Source: Gimesia maris
GTDB lineage: Bacteria; Planctomycetota; Planctomycetia; Planctomycetales; Planctomycetaceae
Length of the DNA: 64,000 nt
Direction: 5' to 3'
Assembly: GCF_008298035.1 (NCBI RefSeq)
Contig: NZ_CP042910.1
Span: forward strand, 2,433,001-2,497,000
Under the pieces are notes generated by a model. That model was not told the origin of the DNA. It searched no databases and saw only the letters and a program-made list of their open reading frames with translations. The position numbers and the translations under genes were made by a program. How positions within the stretch are numbered: position 1 is the stretch's first letter; each line of letters begins with the position of its first letter. Positions 34,654-43,952 of the stretch are shown here, piece after piece.

Positions 34654-36819
34654 ATGGATGACGTCATTCAGATCGACGATCAGTGGTATTACGCAGCCGG
34701 TTCCCAGAAAACCGATTCTCGAAACCAGGTTTTAAAACAGGGAGATACATTTGCTGTTCTTGACCTGCTGGGGGATATCTCCCGTACCGGGCTCGGAGAG
34801 CAGGGGGTTTATCACCTGGGGACTCGCCATCTTTCTCATTGGGAACTGCTGATCAATGATCGTCGGCCGATGCTGTTGAATTCTACAATGAAAGAGGACA
34901 ACAGCGTATTGATGGTCGAACTGACAACGCCTGATATCCATCAAGGTGATCGACTACTGTTACCAAAGGGGCAACTGCATGCTTCGCGTTCCATTATCAT
35001 TGAAGGCGCCATTCTGTATGAAAACCTGAAGCTGACGAACTATTCAAATGCGCCTCTGGAATTCAATATCAAATATCACTATGCGGCTGATTTTCGCGAT
35101 ATATTTGAAGTGCGCGGCAATCATCGCAGTCAGCGGGGATCGATGCTGCCTGTCGAAGTCAATTGCGATTCCGCCATCCTGAAATATCGGGGGCTGGATC
35201 AAATAGAACGCAGCACGGAAATCGATGTCCAGGGGAAAGAGCAAACCGTATCTGACAAAGAAGCGAACATCCACATTGAACTTGAGCCAGGTGAATCCGA
35301 TACCTTGCGGACCATCGTTGCCTGTCAGAATGATCAGATTCCGATCACGAAACGCAGTCATCAACAGGCAATCCAGCAGGTTTCGAATTTTATCGATCAG
35401 TTCAATCAGGAGAGAACCCGAATCGAAACTTCCAATGAACAGTTTAATGACTGGATTAACCGTTCCACTTCCGATCTGATGATGCTGACGTCTGAAACTC
35501 CCCATGGTCCTTATCCTTATGCCGGGGTCCCCTGGTTTTCCACTCCTTTTGGTCGCGATGCGATCATTACTGCTCTGCAGACGTTGTGGATTCATCCGCA
35601 GCTTTCAAAAGGCGTTCTCAACTTTCTGGCAGCTACGCAGGCTACAGAACTGGATCCTGTCGCCGAATCGGAGCCAGGAAAGATATTTCACGAAATCCGT
35701 GAGGGGGAAATGGCGGCATTAGGTGAGATTCCCTTTCGGCGTTATTATGGGACTGTGGATGCTACTCCTTTATTTGTGATCCTGGCTGCTCATTATTACT
35801 GGCGGACAGGAGATCTGGAGTTCCTGGAAAAAATCTGGACGAATATCAAACGCGCCATCGCATGGATCGACAGCTATGGAGACCCTGATCGCGATGGCTT
35901 TCTTGAGTACATGAGACAGAATGAACATGGATTAAAACAACAGGGCTGGAAAGACTCGGATGATTCCGTCTTTCATGCTGATGGAAAAAACGCAGAAGGC
36001 GCCATTGCACTCAGCGAAGTTCAGGGGTATGTGTATGCGGCAAAAAACAGGGCCGCTGACCTGGCAGAAATCTTTGGAGAAAAAGAATGGGCCAGCCAAC
36101 TGCGGGCTGAAGCAATTGATCTGAAGAGAAAATTTAATGAACGGTTCTGGGTCGATACGATTGGGACCTTTGCGATTGCCCTGGATGGAGATAAAAATCC
36201 CTGTGCCGTTAGAAATTCCAACGCCGGACATCTCCTTTATACCGGGATTGTGGAAGAACAGTATGTCAAGCGAGTCGCGGAAACTCTGATGGATGAGGAT
36301 ACCTTCAATGGCTGGGGTATTCGCACCATTTCGCGCGGGGAATTGAGATATAATCCGATGTCCTATCATAACGGGTCAATCTGGCCTCATGATACCGCCC
36401 TGTGTGGGGCAGGTCTGTCACGTTATGGATATCAGACAGAGTGTACCCGTCTGCTGGCAGGGATGTTTGATGTCTCCTGCTTTCTGGAATGGCATCGCTT
36501 GCCGGAACTCTTTTGCGGTTTTGACCGAATAAGCGGTCATGCACCGACCTTGTATCCGGTGGCCTGTGCTCCCCAGGCCTGGGCCGCTGGTTCTGTTTTC
36601 ATGCTGCTGCAATCCTGTCTGGGGCTCAAGTTCTATTCCCATCTGTCAGAAATCCGCTTTGAAAATCCCATGCTGCCGCCTGCCATTCAGTGGATCTCAA
36701 TCAAAAATTTACGCATGGGGGAGGCAACCATCGACTGCACATTGCGTCGGCACCCTCGAGATGTGGGAATGAATGTGGATCGTAAAGAGGGCAATGTGAA
36801 AATTGTCCTGGTCTCCTGA
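34654..36819 (+). CDS. glycogen debranching enzyme-like (amylo-alpha-1,6-glucosidase family)
   Basis: The 721-residue cytoplasmic protein has an N-terminal beta domain of the GDE_N_bis type (about 30-225, with DLLGDISRTGLGEQGVYHLGTRHLSHW in parts) and a C-terminal (alpha/alpha)6 barrel with the signature PYAGVPWFSTPFGRDAIITALQ, then LEYMRQNEHGLKQQGWKDS and MSYHNGSIWPHDTALCGAGL. These are the conserved GH-type barrel motifs with acidic residues in WKDSDDS. It would trim alpha-glucan branches or related glycosides; the specificity is uncertain because many family members act on non-glycogen substrates. It is linked to the GT4 gene upstream. Confidence 0.9.
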   Translation: MDDVIQIDDQWYYAAGSQKTDSRNQVLKQGDTFAVLDLLGDISRTGLGEQGVYHLGTRHLSHWELLINDRRPMLLNSTMKEDNSVLMVELTTPDIHQGDRLLLPKGQLHASRSIIIEGAILYENLKLTNYSNAPLEFNIKYHYAADFRDIFEVRGNHRSQRGSMLPVEVNCDSAILKYRGLDQIERSTEIDVQGKEQTVSDKEANIHIELEPGESDTLRTIVACQNDQIPITKRSHQQAIQQVSNFIDQFNQERTRIETSNEQFNDWINRSTSDLMMLTSETPHGPYPYAGVPWFSTPFGRDAIITALQTLWIHPQLSKGVLNFLAATQATELDPVAESEPGKIFHEIREGEMAALGEIPFRRYYGTVDATPLFVILAAHYYWRTGDLEFLEKIWTNIKRAIAWIDSYGDPDRDGFLEYMRQNEHGLKQQGWKDSDDSVFHADGKNAEGAIALSEVQGYVYAAKNRAADLAEIFGEKEWASQLRAEAIDLKRKFNERFWVDTIGTFAIALDGDKNPCAVRNSNAGHLLYTGIVEEQYVKRVAETLMDEDTFNGWGIRTISRGELRYNPMSYHNGSIWPHDTALCGAGLSRYGYQTECTRLLAGMFDVSCFLEWHRLPELFCGFDRISGHAPTLYPVACAPQAWAAGSVFMLLQSCLGLKFYSHLSEIRFENPMLPPAIQWISIKNLRMGEATIDCTLRRHPRDVGMNVDRKEGNVKIVLVS

Positions 36820-37145
36820 GACAGATTGTCGCCCTTAATCATCCGTCTTTCAAATCAGCTTCTACCGAGCTGGAGAATTCCTGCTGCTACCGATTCTAAA
36901 GGTACGGGAATTGCGTCAATCAAGATCAGGCACGGCTGGGAAGGGGGCCTCAAATGAAATTAATCCTGTCTGGCAGGAAGTTTATTCATAAAGCTCAAGA
37001 ATTCCAAACTTGCGGCTGGTTGCAAAGCGTCCGGCCTGAAGGCTCAAGCGACAGTCAAAGACAGCAACAAACTATTGAAATCCTTTGAATAGAACAATGC
37101 ATACTGGCAACATCCAAAAAAACTCTCATAAACTGGAATGAAATT
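36820..37145. other. intergenic region, nothing recognised
   Basis: About 325 bases between the debranching enzyme and the P450 gene. Only a weak 5-bp hairpin is seen; no reading frame or terminator is convincing. The region probably includes the promoter of the P450 gene group. Confidence 0.4.
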
Positions 37146-38438
37146 ATGACTCCGATTCCACGATTACAGAAATGGGACAGCACCCTTGATTTATTGAGAG
37201 ATCCTTATCGATTCATTTCCAGAAACTGTCAGAACGAACAGTCAGATTTGTTTGAGGCAAGGCTGCTGTTGCAGAAAACGTATTGTATGCGAGGACAGGA
37301 AGCCGCTCAGGTGTTTTATGATCCCGATCTGTTTAGTCGCAAGGGGGCGGCACCGAAAGCCGTCATGAAAACATTGTTCGGAGAGGGAGGCGTACAGAGT
37401 CTGGATGAGGATGCACACAGGCATCGCAAGCAGATGTTTTTGTCGATCATGACGACAGAGCAGATCGAACAGTTAAGAGTTCTGACAGAACGCCAGTTGA
37501 CGGCTGCGGTACCCCATTGGAAAGATATGTCTGAGGTGCCGCTGTACGAAGAGTTTCAGCGGGTATTAACCATGGCTGTCTGTGAATGGGCAGGCGTGCC
37601 CCTGGCAGATTCTGAAGTGCGGTTACGAACTAAGCAGTTGACGTCTCTATTCAATGATGCGGCGAAAATCGGAATGGGACATATTCGTGCACGCCTGGCG
37701 CGGCGACAGACGAATGCCTGGATAACGGACTTGATTCAGCAGATTCGAGACAAGCAGGTTTCGCTCCCCGAACATAGCCCGGCATTAAAGATCGCCTGGC
37801 ATCGAAATCTGAAAAATGAACTGCTGGAGCCACAGGTTGCTGCCGTAGAATTGTTGAATCTTTTAAGACCGGTCGTCGCGATATCCGTTTATATGACGCT
37901 CATTGCGCATGCATTGCATTTTCATCCTGGATATCGGGAAAAGCTGAAATCAGGTTCCGATGAATGTGAAACAGCTTTCGTTCAGGAAGTGCGACGCTAC
38001 TATCCTTTTTTTCCTTTTACAGCGGCGATTGTGCAGACTTATTTTGAATGGAACGGCTATGAGTTTCCTCGTGGAAAGCGTGTGCTGCTGGATTTGTATG
38101 GTACAAATCACGACAGCCGGATCTGGAAAGAACCGGATCTGTTTCAACCCGATCGTTTTTTACAACGGGAGCCGACTCCTTATGATTTCATTCCGCAGGG
38201 AGGTGGGGAATATGCTGCCAATCATCGGTGTCCGGGGGAGTGGATCACGGTCAGTCTGATGAAGCTGACTTCCCGGTTTCTGACACAAGCAATTCGCTAC
38301 AAAGTGCGAGATCAGAAACTGGAGATCGACTTTTCTCAAATGCCGGCTTTACCCCGGGACCAATTCGTCGTTTCCTCTGTTCAGGCTATCGGAAGCGTTA
38401 CGGCGTCACTCTCTCGGTCCCAGCGCGTCCGGATTTAA
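37146..38438 (+). CDS. CYP152-type cytochrome P450 peroxygenase
   Basis: The 430-residue P450 lacks the usual oxygen-activation Thr motif in helix I and instead has NLLRPVVAIS with R241-P242, the Arg-Pro pair that anchors the fatty-acid carboxylate in CYP152 enzymes. The K-helix region reads VQEVRRYYPFFPF, and the heme loop is GGGEYAANHRCPGEW with the proximal ligand C362. CYP152 members use hydrogen peroxide directly to hydroxylate or decarboxylate fatty acids, with no reductase partner, and none is seen here. The gene is followed by aldehyde dehydrogenase and reductase genes in the same direction, which could handle the products. Confidence 0.92.
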   Translation: MTPIPRLQKWDSTLDLLRDPYRFISRNCQNEQSDLFEARLLLQKTYCMRGQEAAQVFYDPDLFSRKGAAPKAVMKTLFGEGGVQSLDEDAHRHRKQMFLSIMTTEQIEQLRVLTERQLTAAVPHWKDMSEVPLYEEFQRVLTMAVCEWAGVPLADSEVRLRTKQLTSLFNDAAKIGMGHIRARLARRQTNAWITDLIQQIRDKQVSLPEHSPALKIAWHRNLKNELLEPQVAAVELLNLLRPVVAISVYMTLIAHALHFHPGYREKLKSGSDECETAFVQEVRRYYPFFPFTAAIVQTYFEWNGYEFPRGKRVLLDLYGTNHDSRIWKEPDLFQPDRFLQREPTPYDFIPQGGGEYAANHRCPGEWITVSLMKLTSRFLTQAIRYKVRDQKLEIDFSQMPALPRDQFVVSSVQAIGSVTASLSRSQRVRI

Positions 38439-38558
38439 AAGTTCAGCCGATCCGGGAGTGCGCCCCAATGAAATCGTACCGAATCCGAGTTAACGATAAA
38501 GACGTGATTCTATATTAATGTGGTTTATCCATATCAAACATAAACAGGAGATTTATTC

Positions 38559-39929
38559 ATGACTTATACCAGTATCAATCCTTTCACGAACGAGACCCTT
38601 AAAGAATATGATCCACTCACACGCGAACAGACAGTCGATGCGATTGAGCAGGCTGGCGAGGCTTTCGATTGCTGGCGGCATACTTCCTTTGACGAACGCA
38701 AAAATCTGATGTTGCAATATGCTTCAAAACTGCGAGAGCGGATCGATGAATATTCCAGACTGATTACACTGGAGATGGGGAAACGAATCTCCGAAAGTCG
38801 TGAAGAAATTAATTTCTGTGCCGAAATTGCCGAGTTCTACGCCAATGGTGCCGAAAAGTTTCTGGCGGACCAGCCGATGGATGTCGACGATGCTGACGCG
38901 TATGTTCAATATGCGCCGATTGGCGTTCTGTTAGGAATTATGCCCTGGAACTTTCCTTTTTATCAGGTCACTCGCTTTGCTGCTCCCAATATCATGGCGG
39001 GGAATACCGTCCTGGTAAAACATGCCAGTAATGTCCCCCAGTGTGCACAGGCGATTCACGATCTGTTCAGCGACTGCGGCGCACCCGAGGGTGTGTTCAC
39101 GAATCTTTTTATTCCCAAGGAATTCATCAAATCAGTCATTGAAAACGACTGCATCCAGGGAGTTTCGCTCACGGGAAGTGATAAGGCGGGTGCCATTGTC
39201 GCGGGAGAAGCAGGGCAAAAACTCAAACGTTCGGTGCTGGAACTGGGCGGCAACGATCCGTTTATCGTGCTGGAAGATGCGGATATGAAACATGTGATTA
39301 AAATGGCGGTCCAGGGGAGAATGACCAACACAGGGCAATCCTGTGCAGCGTCAAAACGTTTTATTATCGTCCAGAAAGTTGCTGATGAATTCCTGTCCGC
39401 TTTTAAAGAGGAAATGTCCAGGCTCAAGCTGGGTGATCCACTGGATCCGGAAACCGATGTGGCACCTCTGTCGACCGAGGAGGCCGCGGTCAACCTGGAT
39501 GAAATGGTGCAGAAAACCATCAATGCCGGAGCAACAGTGGTACTGGGAGGAGGACGGCCCGACCGTGAAGGCGCCTTCTACAATCCGACTATTCTGACAG
39601 ACATTACACGCGATATGCCGACTTATGATCAGGAATTATTCGGTCCTGTCGCCAGTGTGTATGTCGTGAAAGATGAAAAAGAAGCGATTCAGGTCGCCAA
39701 CGATTCGTCTTATGGACTGGGAGGTTCAGTCTACACGAAAGATATTGATCGGGCCCGTCACGTAGCGGAACAGGTCGATACGGGCATGATGTTCATTAAT
39801 CAGCCGACAAATTCACAGGCAGAATTACCCTTTGGCGGGATAAAACATTCCGGCTACGGTCGTGAGTTATCCCATCTCGGAATTCTGGAATTTGTCAATA
39901 AAAAACTGATTCATGCGATGAAATCCTGA
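38559..39929 (+). CDS. NAD(P)-dependent succinate-semialdehyde-type aldehyde dehydrogenase
   Basis: The 456-residue aldehyde dehydrogenase has the complete fold: IMPWNFPFYQV (cofactor site), the general base in LELGGNDPFIVLEDAD, and catalytic Cys in NTGQSCAASKRF. The C-terminal PFGGIKHSGYGRE motif is present. Length and the FTNLFIP segment fit the short succinate-semialdehyde dehydrogenase (GabD/YneI-like) group. It oxidises an aldehyde to the acid, most likely succinate semialdehyde or a related short-chain aldehyde. A clear AGGAG precedes the ATG. It lies 120 bases downstream of the P450 gene and 69 bases upstream of the CurA-like reductase. Confidence 0.93.
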   Translation: MTYTSINPFTNETLKEYDPLTREQTVDAIEQAGEAFDCWRHTSFDERKNLMLQYASKLRERIDEYSRLITLEMGKRISESREEINFCAEIAEFYANGAEKFLADQPMDVDDADAYVQYAPIGVLLGIMPWNFPFYQVTRFAAPNIMAGNTVLVKHASNVPQCAQAIHDLFSDCGAPEGVFTNLFIPKEFIKSVIENDCIQGVSLTGSDKAGAIVAGEAGQKLKRSVLELGGNDPFIVLEDADMKHVIKMAVQGRMTNTGQSCAASKRFIIVQKVADEFLSAFKEEMSRLKLGDPLDPETDVAPLSTEEAAVNLDEMVQKTINAGATVVLGGGRPDREGAFYNPTILTDITRDMPTYDQELFGPVASVYVVKDEKEAIQVANDSSYGLGGSVYTKDIDRARHVAEQVDTGMMFINQPTNSQAELPFGGIKHSGYGRELSHLGILEFVNKKLIHAMKS

Positions 39930-39998
39930 GAGACCGTCGACGCGAGGAGCTTCAGCAATAAATTAATAATCACATCAGAGACGAAAGGTAATGACGCT

Positions 39999-41003
39999 AT
40001 GCAATCGAGACAAATTCAGCTCACAAGTTATCCCGAGGGACTGCCGACTCTGGATAATTTTGAACTGGTGGAAACAGAACTCCAGTCTCCCGGTGAAAAT
40101 GAATTTCTGGTTCAAAATGAATGGCTGTCCGTCGATCCCTATATGCGGGGCCGGATGCGTGAAGGTGAGAGTTATGTAAAGCCGTTTCAGATTGGTGAGC
40201 CGATGGAAGGTGCCTGTGTCGGCAAAGTAGTCGAATCGCGGCATCCGCAGTATTCCGAAGGGGATTATGTTCTGGGAAACCAGGGCTGGCGGGACGCATG
40301 GCTGTCAGAGGGAACTGGGGTGATGAAAGTCGATCCTGAAGCGGTTCCCCTGCAGGCATATCTGAGTATTCTGGGGATGACCGGTATGACCGCGTATGTC
40401 GGACTGCTGAAAATCGGCGAATTGAAAGAGGGAGACCGCGTCTTTGTATCAGCGGCTAGTGGTGCCGTCGGGTCGATTGTCTGTCAGATTGCAAAAATTC
40501 ATGGTTGTTTTGTGGTGGGGAGTGCCGGCTCAAAACAGAAGATTGACTGGCTGAAAGAGAAAGCCGATATTGATGCCGCTTTTAATTACAAGGAAGTGGA
40601 TGACGTGTCGGCACGGTTGAAAGAACTGGCTCCGGAAGGCATTGATCTTTATTTCGACAATGTGGGAGGGGACCATCTGCAGGCAGCACTCGATAACCTG
40701 AATGACTTCGGCCGCATCGTCTCATGTGGAATGATCTCGACGTATAACGATAAGTCACCTCAGCCGGGGCCGGACAACCTGTTTAAAATCATCTCCAGAC
40801 GATTGCGAATGCAAGGTTTTATCGTCCGCGATCATGATGACATCCGGGAAGAGTTTCAAATCAGAATGACCGAATGGATCCAGGCGGGAAAGATGCATTG
40901 GGAAGAGACAGTAACGACAGGACTGGAAAAGACTCCCCAGGCATTTATCGATTTATTTCACGGCAGCAAAATGGGAAAAGCGATCGTGAAAGTGAGTGAA
41001 TGA
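39999..41003 (+). CDS. CurA-like NADP-dependent enone reductase (MDR)
   Basis: The 334-residue protein belongs to the zinc-free leukotriene B4 dehydrogenase/CurA group, with VDPYMRGRM in the N-terminal half, SAASGAVGSIVCQIAKI (NADPH site), FDNVGGDHL and the C-terminal GLEKTPQAFIDLFHGSKMGK. ATG 39999 begins MQSRQIQLTSYPEG, as in the family. Such enzymes reduce alpha,beta-unsaturated ketones or aldehydes with NADPH, a detoxification role for lipid peroxidation products. This fits its place after a peroxide-using P450 and an aldehyde dehydrogenase, although the shared pathway is an inference. Confidence 0.93.
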   Translation: MQSRQIQLTSYPEGLPTLDNFELVETELQSPGENEFLVQNEWLSVDPYMRGRMREGESYVKPFQIGEPMEGACVGKVVESRHPQYSEGDYVLGNQGWRDAWLSEGTGVMKVDPEAVPLQAYLSILGMTGMTAYVGLLKIGELKEGDRVFVSAASGAVGSIVCQIAKIHGCFVVGSAGSKQKIDWLKEKADIDAAFNYKEVDDVSARLKELAPEGIDLYFDNVGGDHLQAALDNLNDFGRIVSCGMISTYNDKSPQPGPDNLFKIISRRLRMQGFIVRDHDDIREEFQIRMTEWIQAGKMHWEETVTTGLEKTPQAFIDLFHGSKMGKAIVKVSE

Positions 41004-41326
41004 CGGTTCTCAGCCGATCAGGATTCATGTTTTTTAAGCCAATAGGGATTCAGAATGCATTCCAGAAGCAGGTTGTATCAGACTGGTTTCATGCAAGCCG
41101 TTCTGCACTCTCTCCGGACCACGCTGTATTCTGACCGACCAGACTGGCTGTCTGACACTCGCGCATTTCTGCCGGACACTTCTATTTACATGTGTTTTCA
41201 GTGTTCAAACAGGGGAATCTGCTGCAAATAAAGCCTGAAAGTTTGGCACATTTTTAGCTATTCAACTGATATTCCAGTTTTAAGTCTACCAACCCTGTCA
41301 CAGAGTGTAACCAGAGGTCGCAGCCG
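41004..41326. other. intergenic region, nothing recognised
   Basis: About 320 bases between the CurA-like gene and the SbnA-like gene, with no plausible frame. No obvious riboswitch, terminator or operator could be identified by eye. Confidence 0.4.
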
Positions 41327-42418
41327 ATGATTGACAACCGAAAAACGACAGTACTGAAGGTCCAGGCGCAAGAAGGGGTGCTGGAAACCATTGGATCAAC
41401 TCCTTTGATCCGCCTGCGCCGCTATCTGGGCAGTTCCGACGTGGCCCTGTTTGCAAAAATGGAATGTTTTAATCCGGGAGGCAGTGCGAAAGATCGTCCT
41501 TCACGTGCCATGATTGAAGAAGCATTTAATACCGGCGAGATTAATTCCAATACCACGATCATTGAGTCTTCTTCAGGCAATATGGGGATCGGTCTGGCTC
41601 AGGTCTGTCGGTATTACGGGCTCCCCTTTATCTGCGTGGTGGATGTGCGGGCTCAACCTCAGAATATCGCCATTATGAAAGCCCTGGGTGCGGAGATCGA
41701 GATGGTGACGGAGCCGCTGGAAGGCGACTTTCTGAAAGCTAGACTGGCGAAAGTGAGGTCCCTGCTGGAAACGATTCCCGATTCGTTCTGGCCTAATCAG
41801 TATGGTAACAGGCACAACCCCGGGGCACATGAAAACGGTACGATCAAAGAAATCGACGAAGCGCTCAATGGTGAACTCGATTATCTGTTTGTGGCGACAA
41901 GCAGTACGGGGACCATTCGAGGTTGTCGGGATTATCTGAGGAAGCGTGGTCGAAAAACAAAGATCGTTGCCGTGGATGCCATGGGCAGTGTCTTGTTTGG
42001 TGGTACCGCAGGCGAGAGACGCATCCCCGGTCTGGGCGCTGGAAATGTTCCCGAACTGGCAGAAGGTCAGCAGTTCGATGCCGTACGTCGCGTTTCAGAT
42101 CTGGATTGTGTGGCAGGATGCTGGCGCATGGTTCAGAAAGAAGCGATGCTCGTCGGTGGTTCGGCAGGGGGAGTTCTGGAAACGGTTCGCGCGATGAAAC
42201 ATGAACTGCACGACAAAATCTGTGCGGTCATACTACATGATTCAGGCACTCGTTACCTGGATACGATCTTTTCGCCGGAGTGGGTGGAAAACCAGCTGGG
42301 TTATACCGAATCCGAAGTACAACAGCGTCTGGAGAGTAATCTCTGTATTGATTGTGGCCTGCGTGACCGTGGTTTTGCCTTTCACCCTCCTCAGTACTCT
42401 GACTTATCCCAATTCTGA
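41327..42418 (+). CDS. SbnA-like PLP-dependent cysteine synthase-family enzyme
   Basis: The 363-residue fold-type II PLP enzyme has the Schiff-base lysine K55 in NPGGSAKDRPSRAM, the substrate loop ESSSGNMGIGLA, and the phosphate-binding loop VATSSTGTIRGC. The closest recognised group is SbnA, which makes N-(1-carboxy-2-aminoethyl)glutamate from O-phosphoserine and glutamate for 2,3-diaminopropionate; related signs are VVDVRAQPQNIAIMKALGA and RIPGLGAGNVPE. No SbnB dehydrogenase lies next to it, so another amine addition is possible. A Cys-containing tail (NLCIDCGLRDRGF) follows. The next gene starts 115 bases later. Confidence 0.88.
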   Translation: MIDNRKTTVLKVQAQEGVLETIGSTPLIRLRRYLGSSDVALFAKMECFNPGGSAKDRPSRAMIEEAFNTGEINSNTTIIESSSGNMGIGLAQVCRYYGLPFICVVDVRAQPQNIAIMKALGAEIEMVTEPLEGDFLKARLAKVRSLLETIPDSFWPNQYGNRHNPGAHENGTIKEIDEALNGELDYLFVATSSTGTIRGCRDYLRKRGRKTKIVAVDAMGSVLFGGTAGERRIPGLGAGNVPELAEGQQFDAVRRVSDLDCVAGCWRMVQKEAMLVGGSAGGVLETVRAMKHELHDKICAVILHDSGTRYLDTIFSPEWVENQLGYTESEVQQRLESNLCIDCGLRDRGFAFHPPQYSDLSQF

Positions 42419-42532
42419 TGATCGATTTTCCCGATACTGCCCGTGCTTTCATGCGTTCCCGGAGGCGTCAATCAATCCGAAATACGAAAACCCTTTTCGT
42501 GTTCGGATCAGACCTGGTGTGAAGGATTGGTT

Positions 42533-43888
42533 ATGACAATGCAATTCGACATCTTGATTTTGGGTTCGGGGCCTGCGGCCACCCGTATTGCTGAGCAGTG
42601 CGCGGAGAGATATCAGGTCGCGGTTATCGATTCGCAGGAGATTGGCGGGACCTGTGCGTTACACGGCTGCAATCCAAAAAAAGTTCTGGTTCACGCTGCA
42701 GAATTAGTGGACAGGACGCGACGGTCGAAAGGGCAACTGATTGATGATAACAGCCGCGCCAGCATTAACTGGTCACAATTAATCGCATTTAAAGAGACAT
42801 TCACAAAACCGGTGACATCTCAAAAGACAAAAAAGTTTAAAAAGAAAAACATCAGCATTTTCCAGGGAGAGGCTCGATTCACGGGATTAAAAACCATCGA
42901 AGTCGATGGTGCTGAACTCGAAGGTGAAAAAATTGTGATCTGCACGGGGGCCAGACCAGCGCCGCTGAAGATTACCGGGGAGGATTTAATCACTCACAGC
43001 GATCAATTTCTGCAATGCAACCGCTTACCAGCGGAGCTGATTTTTATTGGAGGTGGTTATATTTCATTTGAATTTGCTCACGTGGCGCAGCGTGCAGGTT
43101 CAGCAGTCACAGTAATGGACCACAACGAACAACCTCTGAGTGGTTTTGAACCTTCTTTAGTCGAGAGGCTTGTGGACTATTCGCGTACCCTGGGAATCGA
43201 ATTCGCTCTATCTTCGAATGTGCAGTCCTTAGTCAAAAATAAAAACAGGAAACTACAACTGACCGCGAAACAAAAGGGGATGCAGAAAGAGTATTTTGCA
43301 GACATGGTCGTGCACGGTGCCGGTCGCGTCCCGGCGACCGAGGGGCTCGATCTGGAACAGGCTGCGGTAGAATATGATGAAAAGGGAATCAAAGTCAATC
43401 AATTTATGCAGAGCATTTCCAACGCGCATATCTATGCCGCCGGAGACGTCGTTGACACTGATCAACCTAAACTGACCCCCGTTGCGAATCAGCAGGCCTA
43501 TACTGTTGTGAAAAATATAATCGAAGGGAATCATGCGACGCCCGATTACGGAGTGGTGCCTCGCGTATTGTTTAGTGTGCCTCAACTGGCGTCGGTAGGG
43601 ATGGATGAAGCGCAGGCCAGTGAAGCAGGATACGATTTCAAAGTCCAGACTGATGACATGAGCAGCTGGGGTTCGCTCCGTAAAGTGGGAGTCACCTGTG
43701 CTGCATATAAGATTCTCATTGAAAGGCAGACGGATCAGGTTCTGGGAGCGCACCTGCTCGCCCCTGATGCTGCAGAAACCATCAATCTGTTTGCGCTGGG
43801 TATGAAGTTCCGCCTGACCGCAACAGATCTCAAATCGGTCCTGTTTGCATTCCCCACATCCGCATCAAATATTCGAAACATGATTTGA
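42533..43888 (+). CDS. pyridine nucleotide-disulfide oxidoreductase family flavoprotein
   Basis: The 451-residue protein starts at ATG 42533 (AAGGA seven bases upstream); the frame to 42443 adds 30 unlikely residues. It has the FAD motif ILGSGPAATR, a redox disulfide C41-ALHG-C46, an NADPH motif FIGGGYISFEFAHVAQRAGS, and AAGDVVDTDQPKLTPVANQQA. In place of the HPTxxE catalytic dyad found in glutathione and lipoamide reductases, the C-terminus reads FAFPTSASN, so the general-base histidine is lost. It is therefore related to, but probably not, a glutathione reductase; quinone, metal or small-disulfide reduction are alternatives. Confidence 0.9.
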   Translation: MTMQFDILILGSGPAATRIAEQCAERYQVAVIDSQEIGGTCALHGCNPKKVLVHAAELVDRTRRSKGQLIDDNSRASINWSQLIAFKETFTKPVTSQKTKKFKKKNISIFQGEARFTGLKTIEVDGAELEGEKIVICTGARPAPLKITGEDLITHSDQFLQCNRLPAELIFIGGGYISFEFAHVAQRAGSAVTVMDHNEQPLSGFEPSLVERLVDYSRTLGIEFALSSNVQSLVKNKNRKLQLTAKQKGMQKEYFADMVVHGAGRVPATEGLDLEQAAVEYDEKGIKVNQFMQSISNAHIYAAGDVVDTDQPKLTPVANQQAYTVVKNIIEGNHATPDYGVVPRVLFSVPQLASVGMDEAQASEAGYDFKVQTDDMSSWGSLRKVGVTCAAYKILIERQTDQVLGAHLLAPDAAETINLFALGMKFRLTATDLKSVLFAFPTSASNIRNMI

Positions 43889-43952
43889 GTGCAATCGATT
43901 CCGGCAGATTGAACGTATCGTATGAAACGATCCTCACCTGCGCGGTGGATCA

